Positions 44,870-53,963 of a DNA stretch of 64,000 nt are shown one piece after another (the stretch's first letter is position 1; the number at the start of each line of letters is the position of its first letter). Position numbers and translations under genes: made by a program. The notes beneath the pieces are model-generated. The model did not search any database. It was not told the origin of the DNA and was given only the letters and a program-made list of their open reading frames with translations. Source of the stretch: Durusdinium trenchii (lineage: Eukaryota > Sar > Dinophyceae > Suessiales > Symbiodiniaceae); NCBI GenBank assembly GCA_963970005.1, contig CAXAMN010021112.1, positions 1,225,926 to 1,289,925 of the forward strand, given 5' to 3'.

Positions 44870-45907
44870 CCCCCGCGGACGGCTTGGGATAAGTGTGTAA
44901 CGAGCTGCGGAAGACATATGTTTTGTCAGCAACTTGCTGGGCAAACAAGTACTGCTTGCAGCAGGTTCCAAACCAGATCGATATGTGTTCGCAGGACGCC
45001 GCCAGAACGCCTGGCTGACATTCAACATGCTAATGGTGTAGCTCTTCAGACCAAAGGAATCCATAGGACTCCATCAACAGCCAAAAAGGGTAACCCACAA
45101 AACCCAACACACTCGAAACGCACACCTTCAAAGGCGGCTCGATACGCCAGTCTTAAACGGCACCGGACGTCTGAACTCTGAGGCCTGGACCCACTTGACC
45201 TTCGGCAAAGCTTCCGCTTGTTGTCCAACGTACCAATGCAACTCCTCACCGGTGGCCTCGAATGACGTGGCGAGCGACGAGTTTTGAGGGACGTGGCGAG
45301 GGACGTCAACCTCTGAGACTCTCGGGTAAAGATCATGAAAACTCGTTGAGGGACCTTCCCCCATGTTGGTTCTTTCTATCACCAAATACATATGTCATAT
45401 GTGATTGGTTCTAAACGGCCTAGGCCCTAGCCGCAAATTATTTGTTTTTGGACGTTTTCGGAAGACCCCAGTTGAGAAAACAAACGGTGGGTGTGTTGGT
45501 TCAATCACACCAGTTGCAAATGTTGCAAAGAACAAGTACAGTATCTTCATCACGGTCCTCACCTGTCAGACATGCATGATTTTCAACAAATCTGCCAGCG
45601 AGTCGCACCGCGGCACACGGGCGTCGGGACGAAGGGCGAGGCCTGTCGGGTCGTAGGGAAGTCACGATTTGTTGAAGGACGACTTTGCTTGAATTCACGA
45701 ATTTGTAACTATCTATGTGCTGACAACCACGATGCACTGCAAGAAAAAAACCAAAATAAAAGACGTTGAAGTTAGGGGGTTTGGCTGGGTGGTTCCTTGG
45801 GTTGCTTTCATCAGCCTTGTAAAATACATCGCTACTAGATAAGCGCCACTCAAAGGTGACGTTGATCGATGGGTGCCCTTCCATATCCATAGGGTATGGA
45901 GGAAGAC
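44870..45907 (-). CDS. Unknown minus-strand gene, four exons (45806-45907, 45563-45736, 45146-45354, 44870-45014)
   Basis: The phases agree at every join. Exon 45806-45907 (LPPYPMDMEGHPSINVTFEW) ends A|GCAACC, a GC donor. Exon 45563-45736 has the long pyrimidine-rich acceptor GTTTTTTTCTTGCAG and a CAG|GTGAGG donor; it is Arg/Pro-rich. Exon 45146-45354 reads SFHDLYPRVSEVDVPRHVPQ and GEELHWYVGQQAEALPKVKW. Exon 44870-45014 reads PGVLAASCEHISIWFGTCCK and QYLFAQQVADKTYVFRSSLH. This may be the upstream part of the gene at 42988-44328, since the spacing is short, but the linking exon was not found. Function unknown. Confidence 0.45.
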
Positions 45908-45909
45908 CT

Positions 45910-46842
45910 TGGCTCCAACAAAAACAGGGGTGCTTCTGTGTAAATCTAGTTTCCTTTGCCTGCATTGCCTAAGCCTAAGACCCAAGAGCTTCTCTGACAA
46001 GGCAAACATACACACTTGTCGTTGTCCTTCGTCGGACCGATTGACAAGGCATCAGACCGTTTGCCTCTGATGGAGCTGCGTCGTAGTCTTCCACGATCTC
46101 TATCTGCAGAAGAACATGGCGGGACACAAGGATCTGTTGACATTTTGTTGATCCCTAACAAACGTACTCTAGGAAACATCTCAGGCTTGTTCTCCCGCCC
46201 ATCCCAAGTCTCGACCACACACTACAGTAAGCCTTGGACTACAGTATATCTTACAGTGTTACAGCATCTCAAAGCTCAAGGGTTCCCCAAGCTTGGGCTA
46301 GACAAGTCAAGGACAAGTCACATTGGTGTGTCGCGCAATGAGATCGCGAAGTGCAGAATCGTTGCCTCAGGTGTGGAACTGACATGAATGCCACACTTGT
46401 GGGACTTCACTTGAAGCACACATTCGCTGGCTAATGAAGTAAGAATGCTGTTTGGCACTTAAGTCCTGAGGTTGATGTAAACCCTGCCAAGAACACGTCA
46501 CCATCTTCAGCTACCTTCCAGCAACCCTGCAAGGCTCGGGCCTTGAACAAGCGTTGCTGGCTATGCCTTTTGCAAAGTCAGCAATGTCTACAAAAAGTAC
46601 CAAAACAATCCAAAACATTAATTTGAACAGCTCTCGTTGCGCTTCCTACAACAGCAACGCTGTCATGATTGTGGCCGTCCACTACAGCAAGTGCGGCTCT
46701 GCGGCTACCAAATCGTTGAGCAGCCTTCCGGATGGCAACGGGGGCAGTTGCATGGGTGGCTGCAACAGTTGAAGTGGCACAGGATTCAGGTCCAGTGCCC
46801 ACTTTGGTAAGTTTGGTGGGAAAGGGAATGTAAGGCAGGTGT
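45910..46842. other. Flank of the retrotransposon insertion, no confident gene
   Basis: A plus-strand frame at 46016-46387 looks partly protein-like, but the minus strand is also open, and no splice pair decides. The interval ends at the 17-bp target-site duplication. Confidence 0.3.
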
Positions 46843-46859
46843 TGTCTATAACTCTATAC
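46843..46859. repeat. Target-site duplication, 3' copy
   Basis: TGTCTATAACTCTATAC, matching 57724-57740 at 16 of 17 positions, directly at the 3' border of the element. Confidence 0.85.
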
Positions 46860-46894
46860 GATCACGCGCGCTCGAGATCCACGGGAAACGCAGA

Positions 46895-46909
46895 CGAGCG
46901 TGTTGCTCG
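46895..46909 (-). other. Small hairpin in the retrotransposon 3' UTR
   Basis: CGAGC and GCTCG flank five bases, about 45 bases downstream of the RT frame's stop codon. It could be part of the template feature recognised by the RT; this rests on position alone. Confidence 0.3.
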
Positions 46910-46955
46910 GCCGCAGGTCGAAGCAACTAAACAGGTCCCCACAAAAAGGCATGCA

Positions 46956-49900
46956 TCAAAAGTCACAGACAGGGAGCTTCCACGATTCTAACTCGCGCCC
47001 AGCGCCTTTGGCGAACGCGCGTGCAATGAGCACTCGACAATCATCAGTGTGGAAAGGTGATGCTCCATCGATGCACCCCTGGGGCAACACCCTTCCACAC
47101 GATCGAGGCTTGGCGGTGTTAAAAGTGCCAGCAAAGGCCTGAACATTGTCAAGCTTCGAGAGTTGGAGCATGACATCTCGTATGACCTTATAGATGTCGT
47201 AAAAAGTGAGGAACTGTAAATCACCGACAATGCGAAAGCCGGCGTTGTGGAAAGTGACTGCTAGCTCACAAAAACTGAAACTATCGTCAGGATCAAGCTT
47301 CCATCGTAACCCTGACAGAAATTTGCATACCTGAATCCAATTCTCTGGATGGCCTCGCCATCTGACAGGAGGCTCACATCCCTTCGGGATTTTTGGCTTC
47401 CAAGAGTAGTGGTTCTTGGGGAGGCCCCACGGCCATTGTCCAAAACGTGCCTGACAAACCTCTTTTGAGATCTCCTCCGGCATGGCAGAATCAATGTGAT
47501 CTTGCGTGTGACAAGTCTCATGTGTAGGCAACAATGCATGCAAACGAATGAGCCAAGCTTGATGATCATGCACGGCTTGTTCTGCTGCAACCTGAATGTC
47601 CATTTGAACAGGCGATAACCGCTGAGCCAAAGCTTTGGCAGTGCGGTCGCAAAGCCGATTGTGAAGAATATGCTCAACTGTTGATCCAGCTGCAAACGCC
47701 AGATCATCTGTCAGCATTGTATCCGGTACCCGCTCAAGACAATGAGCGGGAATCCACGTGACAACAAACGGCTGCGGGCAATGTTGCTGACGGAGTGTAA
47801 GAACGGCAGCGAAAACTTTCCACCATTCAGAGCAGCTCCACGTCAAGTCAACAGAACCTCCCTGACAAATATGGTGGACACGTTGAACAACAGTGAGGCA
47901 GTCAGAAAAAATGTGCACTTTCGTTGTTGCTGTAATGCAGACCCATAAAACAGCCCAAAGCTCTGCCGTGTAGGCAGAAATCGACCAATGCGAAACAAGG
48001 CCTTGCTTTACGACTTGGCGATCCTCATTGACAACAGCAAAAGTAGCCGTCATGAGCCAAAACTTGTTCCCATGCACCAATGATCCGTCAGTCCAAAATC
48101 GTAAACATGTTTGACCGTCAAAATCCGGGGCGACAGGAAGGTCAGCTGCATGAGAAAAGTGAAGCCGCCTCTTGGCGATAAAGCGTGGATGTTCAACGTG
48201 ACCTAACAGCTGGAAGTTCGCGCCCAATTCATCTTGAGCGGGTGGGCCAATGATGGCATGCAGCGCTGTACATTCGTAAACAAGGTGGTGCATGGATTCT
48301 TTATCAGACTGACAGAAACGACAGTCCGATGTGTCGGTCCAGCCCGATCCTGCAAGGCGATCATTGGTCAAAGTACAACCAACAAGAATGGATTCCAACC
48401 GGTATCGGTCCGCAATATCGCCTCCTTTGTGACGCAGTGGTAATTGCTTGAGAGCCGCAAGAGTCTGTTGGTAATCAAAGACCCTCTGTGTGGAGTGGAA
48501 GTCCTTGCGTTTGGTGTCACCAGTCGCTTTGTAGCAAGCATCACGTGTGATGTTGGCCAGCACCTTGGAGGCATCCTTAGCATTCAGCGAACACAACGGA
48601 ACAGGTTGCGACCCACAAAAAGACAAGGCCAGACGGTCATCAATCTCGATACCTAATACGTCGGCGGCATTCTGCAATTGTGCAGCTAACGAGTGCACAC
48701 CATGCGGGTTCATCCATGTACGTTTCAGCATCTCAAAGGTGTGTGGCATGGTGTGACACATGCGGATGGTTTCAACAACAGTGGAGAAGGCACAAGCATA
48801 CTTGGGATCAGTCCGATGTGGGGCTGAAAGGACAGCTTGGAGCAAGTGTTTGGCTCTCCACTTGGGTCTACCAACCCAGAGGGCTCTGGCAATCGCATTC
48901 TGAATAGCCGTGCCAGCTCTTTTTGGAATTTTTGAGATGTGTGAACCAAAAGCGATTTGAGGAACAATTTTGGAACTAACCAAGAACACACGAATGTGGT
49001 GTGGCACAGGAAGAGCTGCAATGTTGTCCGTGTCCTCAAGAACTTTCCTTAATCGAGACTCCTCAAAGCAAAAGGATTGGCGATCAGAGACATACATCTT
49101 TGTACCCAGCACTTCGATTTCCAGTTTAACTGGATACTCAGGAAATGCGGCGCGAGTTTCTTGTCTGCCCTGAGAAGTGGTTGACCACATCGAGGATTTG
49201 CCAGCATTTAGCTTCTGGCCGACAAGTTTGTCCCACACTGCCGTCACCTCAAGCGCTTTTTGCAAAAGATGACTGTGCTCAAGTCGTGCCCAAAGGTAGG
49301 CGTCATCTATAAAGGCACGAACAAAAATTTCCGGGATGTGCTCAAGAAGGTGACACCATACCTTATTGTAGGCGTTCATCGCTAGTAGTGACAAAGAACA
49401 ACCCTGTGCCACACCGTTAGCTGGGTGTGTAGCAAGAGGGCAAACCCATTTACGGTAGGACAGATGTCGGTGCAGACCTTGATACATCTTAAGGAATACA
49501 CTCACAATCCCTTGTGGGATTCCAAAGGCCAAAAACAGAACACCCGCAAAGGTGGGTATGATCCGGTCAAAGGCCTTAGCTTTGTCGAGTTTGATTCCGA
49601 CGAGTGGCACTTGGTCAAGCTTGGCGCAACCAATGTGCAGGCGCATGTCGTTGTACAAGGTCGACATCGTGCGCCCCCGGATCCCCCCGAGAATGCACGT
49701 GGGCATAATCTCTTGTTGCCACTGTTGAAGTTGTGCAAATCTAGACCCCGTGTAAGCAAGGAGGAGTGCAGGAAGGACAGTTATGAGTCTCTTATTCATG
49801 GGTGTGGCAGGTCCTGGCTTGTTGAGGATAACTTGTTTCGCACAGACTAGTGCCTTCGGAAGGGGTAGGTCACTAGTTTCCACAATAGCGAAAAATTTGG

Positions 49901-50396
49901 CCACAGGTTCAAGGTCCTCCTGGCAAAAACATTTCAACTCTTGCGTACGCCACCCATCTAAACCGGGTGCAGCAATATGTTTCCTCTTTTGCAACACATG
50001 CCTCAAGTCCCCAGCCGAAACAGGAGGGAGGTCAACAGCAAGTTGTTGATCTTTGATATATGGCCAAACTAGCTCCAGCATTTTCAACGGGTGCTCAGAC
50101 AAAACGTTAGCTGGGTAAACATCATCCCAAGCAGAGTTGAGGTAGCCCAGAGCCTGTTCCGGCTGGAAAATAACGTTGCCATCATCATCAAAAACTAAGT
50201 TGGGGGGTTCATCCTGCAATTTGTTTTTAAGGTGCTGGAAAATGTATGCACAATTGGACTGAGCGGAATCATGGATGCGCTTCTTCCAGCGTTTGATGCG
50301 CTGGAGCCGAATTGCGGCATCGGTCGTGGCTAGTGCAGCATCAGCCCAAACTTTAGCAAGATAAACTTCTGTGAGGGTCGGTTGGCAGGGATTGGG
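46956..50396 (-). CDS. Reverse transcriptase-RNase H part of the retrotransposon polyprotein
   Basis: The frame is open from the codon after a TAG (50397-50399) to TGA at 46956, so this is the second part of the endonuclease frame, not a separate gene. Counting from the codon at 50219, RT motif A is LDKAKAFDRI (Asp212), motif B NGVAQGCSLS (268-277), the catalytic FIDD at 303-306 (bases 49302-49313) and LNAGKS at 337-342. A CCHC finger follows at Cys633, Cys636, His644/645, Cys650. RNase H residues are Asp711 (WTDGS), Glu753 (YTAELWAV), Asp773 (FSDC) and Asp858 (LCDRTAKAL), with His826. All catalytic residues are present. The C-terminal 190 residues match no domain I know. RT copies the RNA at the nicked target; RNase H degrades the template. 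Confidence 0.92.
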   Translation of the reverse strand, partial: PNPCQPTLTEVYLAKVWADAALATTDAAIRLQRIKRWKKRIHDSAQSNCAYIFQHLKNKLQDEPPNLVFDDDGNVIFQPEQALGYLNSAWDDVYPANVLSEHPLKMLELVWPYIKDQQLAVDLPPVSAGDLRHVLQKRKHIAAPGLDGWRTQELKCFCQEDLEPVAKFFAIVETSDLPLPKALVCAKQVILNKPGPATPMNKRLITVLPALLLAYTGSRFAQLQQWQQEIMPTCILGGIRGRTMSTLYNDMRLHIGCAKLDQVPLVGIKLDKAKAFDRIIPTFAGVLFLAFGIPQGIVSVFLKMYQGLHRHLSYRKWVCPLATHPANGVAQGCSLSLLAMNAYNKVWCHLLEHIPEIFVRAFIDDAYLWARLEHSHLLQKALEVTAVWDKLVGQKLNAGKSSMWSTTSQGRQETRAAFPEYPVKLEIEVLGTKMYVSDRQSFCFEESRLRKVLEDTDNIAALPVPHHIRVFLVSSKIVPQIAFGSHISKIPKRAGTAIQNAIARALWVGRPKWRAKHLLQAVLSAPHRTDPKYACAFSTVVETIRMCHTMPHTFEMLKRTWMNPHGVHSLAAQLQNAADVLGIEIDDRLALSFCGSQPVPLCSLNAKDASKVLANITRDACYKATGDTKRKDFHSTQRVFDYQQTLAALKQLPLRHKGGDIADRYRLESILVGCTLTNDRLAGSGWTDTSDCRFCQSDKESMHHLVYECTALHAIIGPPAQDELGANFQLLGHVEHPRFIAKRRLHFSHAADLPVAPDFDGQTCLRFWTDGSLVHGNKFWLMTATFAVVNEDRQVVKQGLVSHWSISAYTAELWAVLWVCITATTKVHIFSDCLTVVQRVHHICQGGSVDLTWSCSEWWKVFAAVLTLRQQHCPQPFVVTWIPAHCLERVPDTMLTDDLAFAAGSTVEHILHNRLCDRTAKALAQRLSPVQMDIQVAAEQAVHDHQAWLIRLHALLPTHETCHTQDHIDSAMPEEISKEVCQARFGQWPWGLPKNHYSWKPKIPKGCEPPVRWRGHPENWIQVCKFLSGLRWKLDPDDSFSFCELAVTFHNAGFRIVGDLQFLTFYDIYKVIRDVMLQLSKLDNVQAFAGTFNTAKPRSCGRVLPQGCIDGASPFHTDDCRVLIARAFAKGAGRELESWKLPVCDF

Positions 50397-51908
50397 CTAA
50401 CCAACTGGTGCAGCAAGATCACGAAGGTTCCAGTATGTCTTACAGGCCAAACGACGTGTGATGAAGCTGTCTTCACCAGTCATGGAAGTCCTTGAAAGAT
50501 GGGTTGTGAGTTCCTGAAGCCTACCCGAAACCTTGGCAAGTTTACTGCTCTTGGCGGTGGCTGCGCACCTACTGAGCAATTGTTTGGGGGCAATCTTCTT
50601 TTTGACGAAGGAAGGTGCAACAGCACGTTTCTGTGGGCCCTCACCCCAAGACGCACCTCGAGCGAGAATGGTATCAGTGAGGAAATTGTTAACAACATCC
50701 CATTTGGAGTCAGAAGTGGGTGCATCTTCAAACTTAGCCTGGTAAGTCGTTTCCCACGATGGCAGGGTCAAGTCGTTTTCCTCAAAGTGAACCTTAGACA
50801 AATCGAAAGGTGCCGTTTTGAAATGTATGTACCCGATCTGTTCCAAAGAAGGCCAGTTGAAAGTCAAACGAATGGGGCGATGCTGCCTACCAAACTGTTG
50901 CATGACTTCAGCATGTTGAAGTGCTGCAAAAGCAATGTCATTAACAAGGACGGCATCGATGGAGGTGCACGAATCACCCGGTCCTGAAAATGTTCCATCA
51001 TTCGAAAAAGTCAGGGGTCTGGTGACCTCGCCATCAACATCAGTACTGGAAATAGGATCCGCCCAAGCTTGAACATTTAACGCATTTGCCAACACGGGAT
51101 AACTCAGAGGTGCGGCCTGAAGATCCCCAGCCAAAATAACTGGGATCCGCCCAAACTGGGATGCAAAAGTGAGGATGTCATCGAAAAGACAATTATTCAG
51201 GTCGTGTATTTTGGGGTCTTGGGAGGCCCCCGTGTGTGCATACACAGAAATGACAAGTGCAAATCTGTAAGACGTGACTTGGCACCATGCAATGGCGACC
51301 CTGCGAGTTTTGTGCAACTTCTCGAACAGTCCGGCGTGGTCTTGGGAAGCCTGAAACCCACGAATGATGGAGTCCGGGGCGGCAACCAAGGTCCCTCCAC
51401 AAGGGGTTTGGGAGGATCCCGATTTATGCCAAATGCATGGAAGCAACGCCCCGAGGCAGGGATTCCACCCTTTGGTCTGGAAGTTCTTGACGGCCGATCG
51501 GTGGTTGTTTTTCCCCACCCGAGTTTCTTGCAAGCACACAATGTCAGCATCCCAAGTTTTCCAGAGAGGGTTGGTGGCAATGGAGCCGATATTGGCCGAG
51601 ACCAGACTAGTCAACCCCGAAAAATCAGGACCTTCACCTGGAAACCCAGCGGTTGAATCGAAATCAATGAAAAGGCGGAGCCAAGGCCGACACCAGGGTG
51701 CAAGGGCGGCGGCAACACAGTCATCACCTTTTTGAGCTGGCAGCGACAGTTGGGACATCCAACACGTCTGTGACAATGAGATATCGAATTTGGACGGCAA
51801 GCCACCCCGCAACGAAGATGAGTGCAAAGGCATATGACCGACGAAGTCGATCCACAAAATCCAAGCACAAATCCTAAAAGGCAGGCTCATCGGCAGGCCG
51901 AAAGACAT
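50397..51908 (-). CDS. AP-type endonuclease part of the retrotransposon (ends at in-frame TAG)
   Basis: The frame is open from just after TGA 52122-52124; the ATG at 51906-51908 is a plausible start. In that numbering the endonuclease/exonuclease/phosphatase motifs are Asn106 (SANIGS), Glu128 (CLQETR), Tyr223 (SVYAHTG), Asp262 (AGDLQA, replacing the usual GDFN), Asp318 (SIDAVLVND) and His343 (RQHRPI). The last replaces the usual SDH triad, with the Asp before the His lost. It nicks target DNA to prime reverse transcription. The segment before residue 100 is hydrophobic and low in domain signal. The TAG at 50397-50399 separates it from the RT with the frame still open beyond, which points to a nonsense mutation. 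Confidence 0.85.
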   Translation of the reverse strand: MSFGLPMSLPFRICAWILWIDFVGHMPLHSSSLRGGLPSKFDISLSQTCWMSQLSLPAQKGDDCVAAALAPWCRPWLRLFIDFDSTAGFPGEGPDFSGLTSLVSANIGSIATNPLWKTWDADIVCLQETRVGKNNHRSAVKNFQTKGWNPCLGALLPCIWHKSGSSQTPCGGTLVAAPDSIIRGFQASQDHAGLFEKLHKTRRVAIAWCQVTSYRFALVISVYAHTGASQDPKIHDLNNCLFDDILTFASQFGRIPVILAGDLQAAPLSYPVLANALNVQAWADPISSTDVDGEVTRPLTFSNDGTFSGPGDSCTSIDAVLVNDIAFAALQHAEVMQQFGRQHRPIRLTFNWPSLEQIGYIHFKTAPFDLSKVHFEENDLTLPSWETTYQAKFEDAPTSDSKWDVVNNFLTDTILARGASWGEGPQKRAVAPSFVKKKIAPKQLLSRCAATAKSSKLAKVSGRLQELTTHLSRTSMTGEDSFITRRLACKTYWNLRDLAAPVG

Positions 51909-52121
51909 TAGCAGCCGGACAAACACAGAGACCCATGTCGTTCCCTGTGGCAAAAGCAAAGTCCAGGCAAAAACCCCGATGCATTCATGAAGGAATGCCA
52001 CCACGTGAAAGAAGGAGAGGGCAGGGGCCTCAGTGCCAAACCCAAAAGACCAAGCGGCACAAACACGAATCGAAGACGAAATCCATCGAGCATAACAAGG
52101 GGAGGCCCCCCCTCTGACCGG

Positions 52122-53963
52122 TCAGGAAGATTTAGGAATCTTAGGCGGAGGCGATTCGCCTGTGGGCTCACGTGGTCGCTGGACAACATGTGCCAAGAAC
52201 TGGCGCAATGAATCCTGGATGTCCCCGAAACGGGAGTCAACCTTGGTTTCGAAGGTCACCTGTCGGGCCTCGAGCTTCTCGAAACGCTGCTCAAGCTTGT
52301 CAATACGAGTGTCATCGGTCTTGGCAGTTGTCTGCGAGCCAGGGGTGGGCACCCAGGCGATTGGCGGAGCAGTGGGCTTCTTGCTCTTGCCCTTGTGTGC
52401 TCCCTTGCCGCCCTTGCCAGTGGCATCCTCGGAGATTTCTTGCACGAGGATCTCGGAAACTTCGGAATTGATCTGGACAGCAAAGCGAGATTGACTTGGC
52501 TTTGCATCGGTAGTCACAAGCCAGATGTGGACTCCCCCAACTCGAAAAGTGCGAAGTGGAATCACAGCGAGCTTGATGGCTTGGAGCGTGGAAGAGATCA
52601 CATGTTCCGCTGCAGTGGCTGCTGGCCAGCCTGCAAGTTCAAGCGTCAGCCTCGGAACGACATGCAAATTGTCTTTTGTCAGCCGGCTGTCAGTGGCAAG
52701 CAAATGGCTACGGGCGGCAGAGATGTTCGTCACCCAAATCCTGGGGGCTAAACCCCTTTTGGTCATCACGGCTCCGGCAACCCTTGGACACCCTAGACAG
52801 CAATGCGCATGTTCTGGAGTTCTGCATTTGAAGGCGGCCAGAACCTTGGCAACACGGTGGTGTCGGAACTGCCCTTGCCTCGTTCGAGAAAATCCCGTGA
52901 CAGGAGGGTATTGCTTCCGCTGGACTCCAAAATGAGAGACCTCTGGGAAAATGGGATCTTCGCGATCACCTCCTCCAGGGTACCTAATCATTCGGAACCC
53001 ATATAGGACGGCACTGTCAGCGACCTCAGGGCTAATTTCAGCCAAGCAGCTTTTGTATGTGTTGATCGGATTTACGCGAAACTTGTCAAACTCTTGCTTC
53101 TGAACAAGGCGTGCATCGATCTCCAGTACAAGTTCGCATATAGCCGCTGTTGTCAACTTCACTACCGGCTCCGGCAATTTGAATGAGACACTGCCTTTGA
53201 TGACCAGCATATTGATGAGTCTTTTGTACGACAGCTTCGCAGTTGGATCATCTACAGTGATCTCAAAGGGGCCTTCAAGCCGATCGCTGATATGCTTGAG
53301 GTGCGTGCGGTCCCCAGCAGGCAGAATCGCAACAAGATCTCCCTGAACATTGGCTTTGATGACCTCATTGACATTGCTCTTGGTCGTGAAGATGACCCCG
53401 CCCCTTGTGGGCGTAAGCTGCAGGCGGTGCGTCTGCGCCAGCGGCTTGCCGTCCGTTCCATGAAATGGAAGCGGAGGACGGACTTGCAGATCTTCCCATT
53501 TGGCTTGTTGTGGTCTTGGAGGTCGGGTTTTCCACGGGTCCCAGGTAGACCATGGGTCAGTGCCATCTTTTGATGCAGTGGAGCCACCCTTTGATGATGT
53601 TGACGAAGCAGCAACCTTGGCTTTCTTGCTGGACTCATCAATCATAGGGTCATCCTCATCCTGAACTCCAGCAGCACAATAGTCTGCAAGGAATCTGCCT
53701 TCAATGACACGTAGGAGGAACCAATCCCTTGTGGAAGTTGCAAAATGGCGAAGAGTTGGACTCGCATTGGTCTCTGCCCATGTGGCTTGGGCTTCGTCTT
53801 GGGTCACGGCGATGGTCGGAGCCCATTGTGAAATGGCCAGCCGCTGCCGTTGGATTTCACTCAATGAGACTTGTCCAGCTTCCAATCTGCTGAAAATCTG
53901 CTGTAGAATCAACTGACCACACAAGTGTGGCGGCCCTGCTTGATCAATGAACACAAATCGCAT
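52122..53963 (-). CDS. Gag-like protein of the retrotransposon, with coiled coil and basic tail
   Basis: It begins at ATG 53961-53963, but its first 20 residues (Gln8, then PHLCG at 12-16) look like the missing C-terminal part of the second protease-like module of the preceding frame. That implies a one-base break rather than a true start. Next come a Ser/Lys-rich linker, a Trp/Pro-rich stretch (DPWSTWDPWKTRPPRP near 134), a long globular region, a Lys/Gly-rich basic segment (GKGGKGAHKGKSKK) and a predicted coiled coil (RIDKLEQRFEKLEARQ). Basic patch plus coiled coil is typical of LINE ORF1 proteins that bind RNA as oligomers. No classical zinc knuckle. It stops at TGA 52122-52124; the same frame stays open into the endonuclease. 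Confidence 0.7.
   Translation of the reverse strand: MRFVFIDQAGPPHLCGQLILQQIFSRLEAGQVSLSEIQRQRLAISQWAPTIAVTQDEAQATWAETNASPTLRHFATSTRDWFLLRVIEGRFLADYCAAGVQDEDDPMIDESSKKAKVAASSTSSKGGSTASKDGTDPWSTWDPWKTRPPRPQQAKWEDLQVRPPLPFHGTDGKPLAQTHRLQLTPTRGGVIFTTKSNVNEVIKANVQGDLVAILPAGDRTHLKHISDRLEGPFEITVDDPTAKLSYKRLINMLVIKGSVSFKLPEPVVKLTTAAICELVLEIDARLVQKQEFDKFRVNPINTYKSCLAEISPEVADSAVLYGFRMIRYPGGGDREDPIFPEVSHFGVQRKQYPPVTGFSRTRQGQFRHHRVAKVLAAFKCRTPEHAHCCLGCPRVAGAVMTKRGLAPRIWVTNISAARSHLLATDSRLTKDNLHVVPRLTLELAGWPAATAAEHVISSTLQAIKLAVIPLRTFRVGGVHIWLVTTDAKPSQSRFAVQINSEVSEILVQEISEDATGKGGKGAHKGKSKKPTAPPIAWVPTPGSQTTAKTDDTRIDKLEQRFEKLEARQVTFETKVDSRFGDIQDSLRQFLAHVVQRPREPTGESPPPKIPKSS

Noticed and set aside
46016-46387. 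Plus-strand 123-residue open frame next to the retrotransposon
   Set aside because: Partly protein-like, but the minus strand is also open and no acceptor-donor pair supports it; not called.
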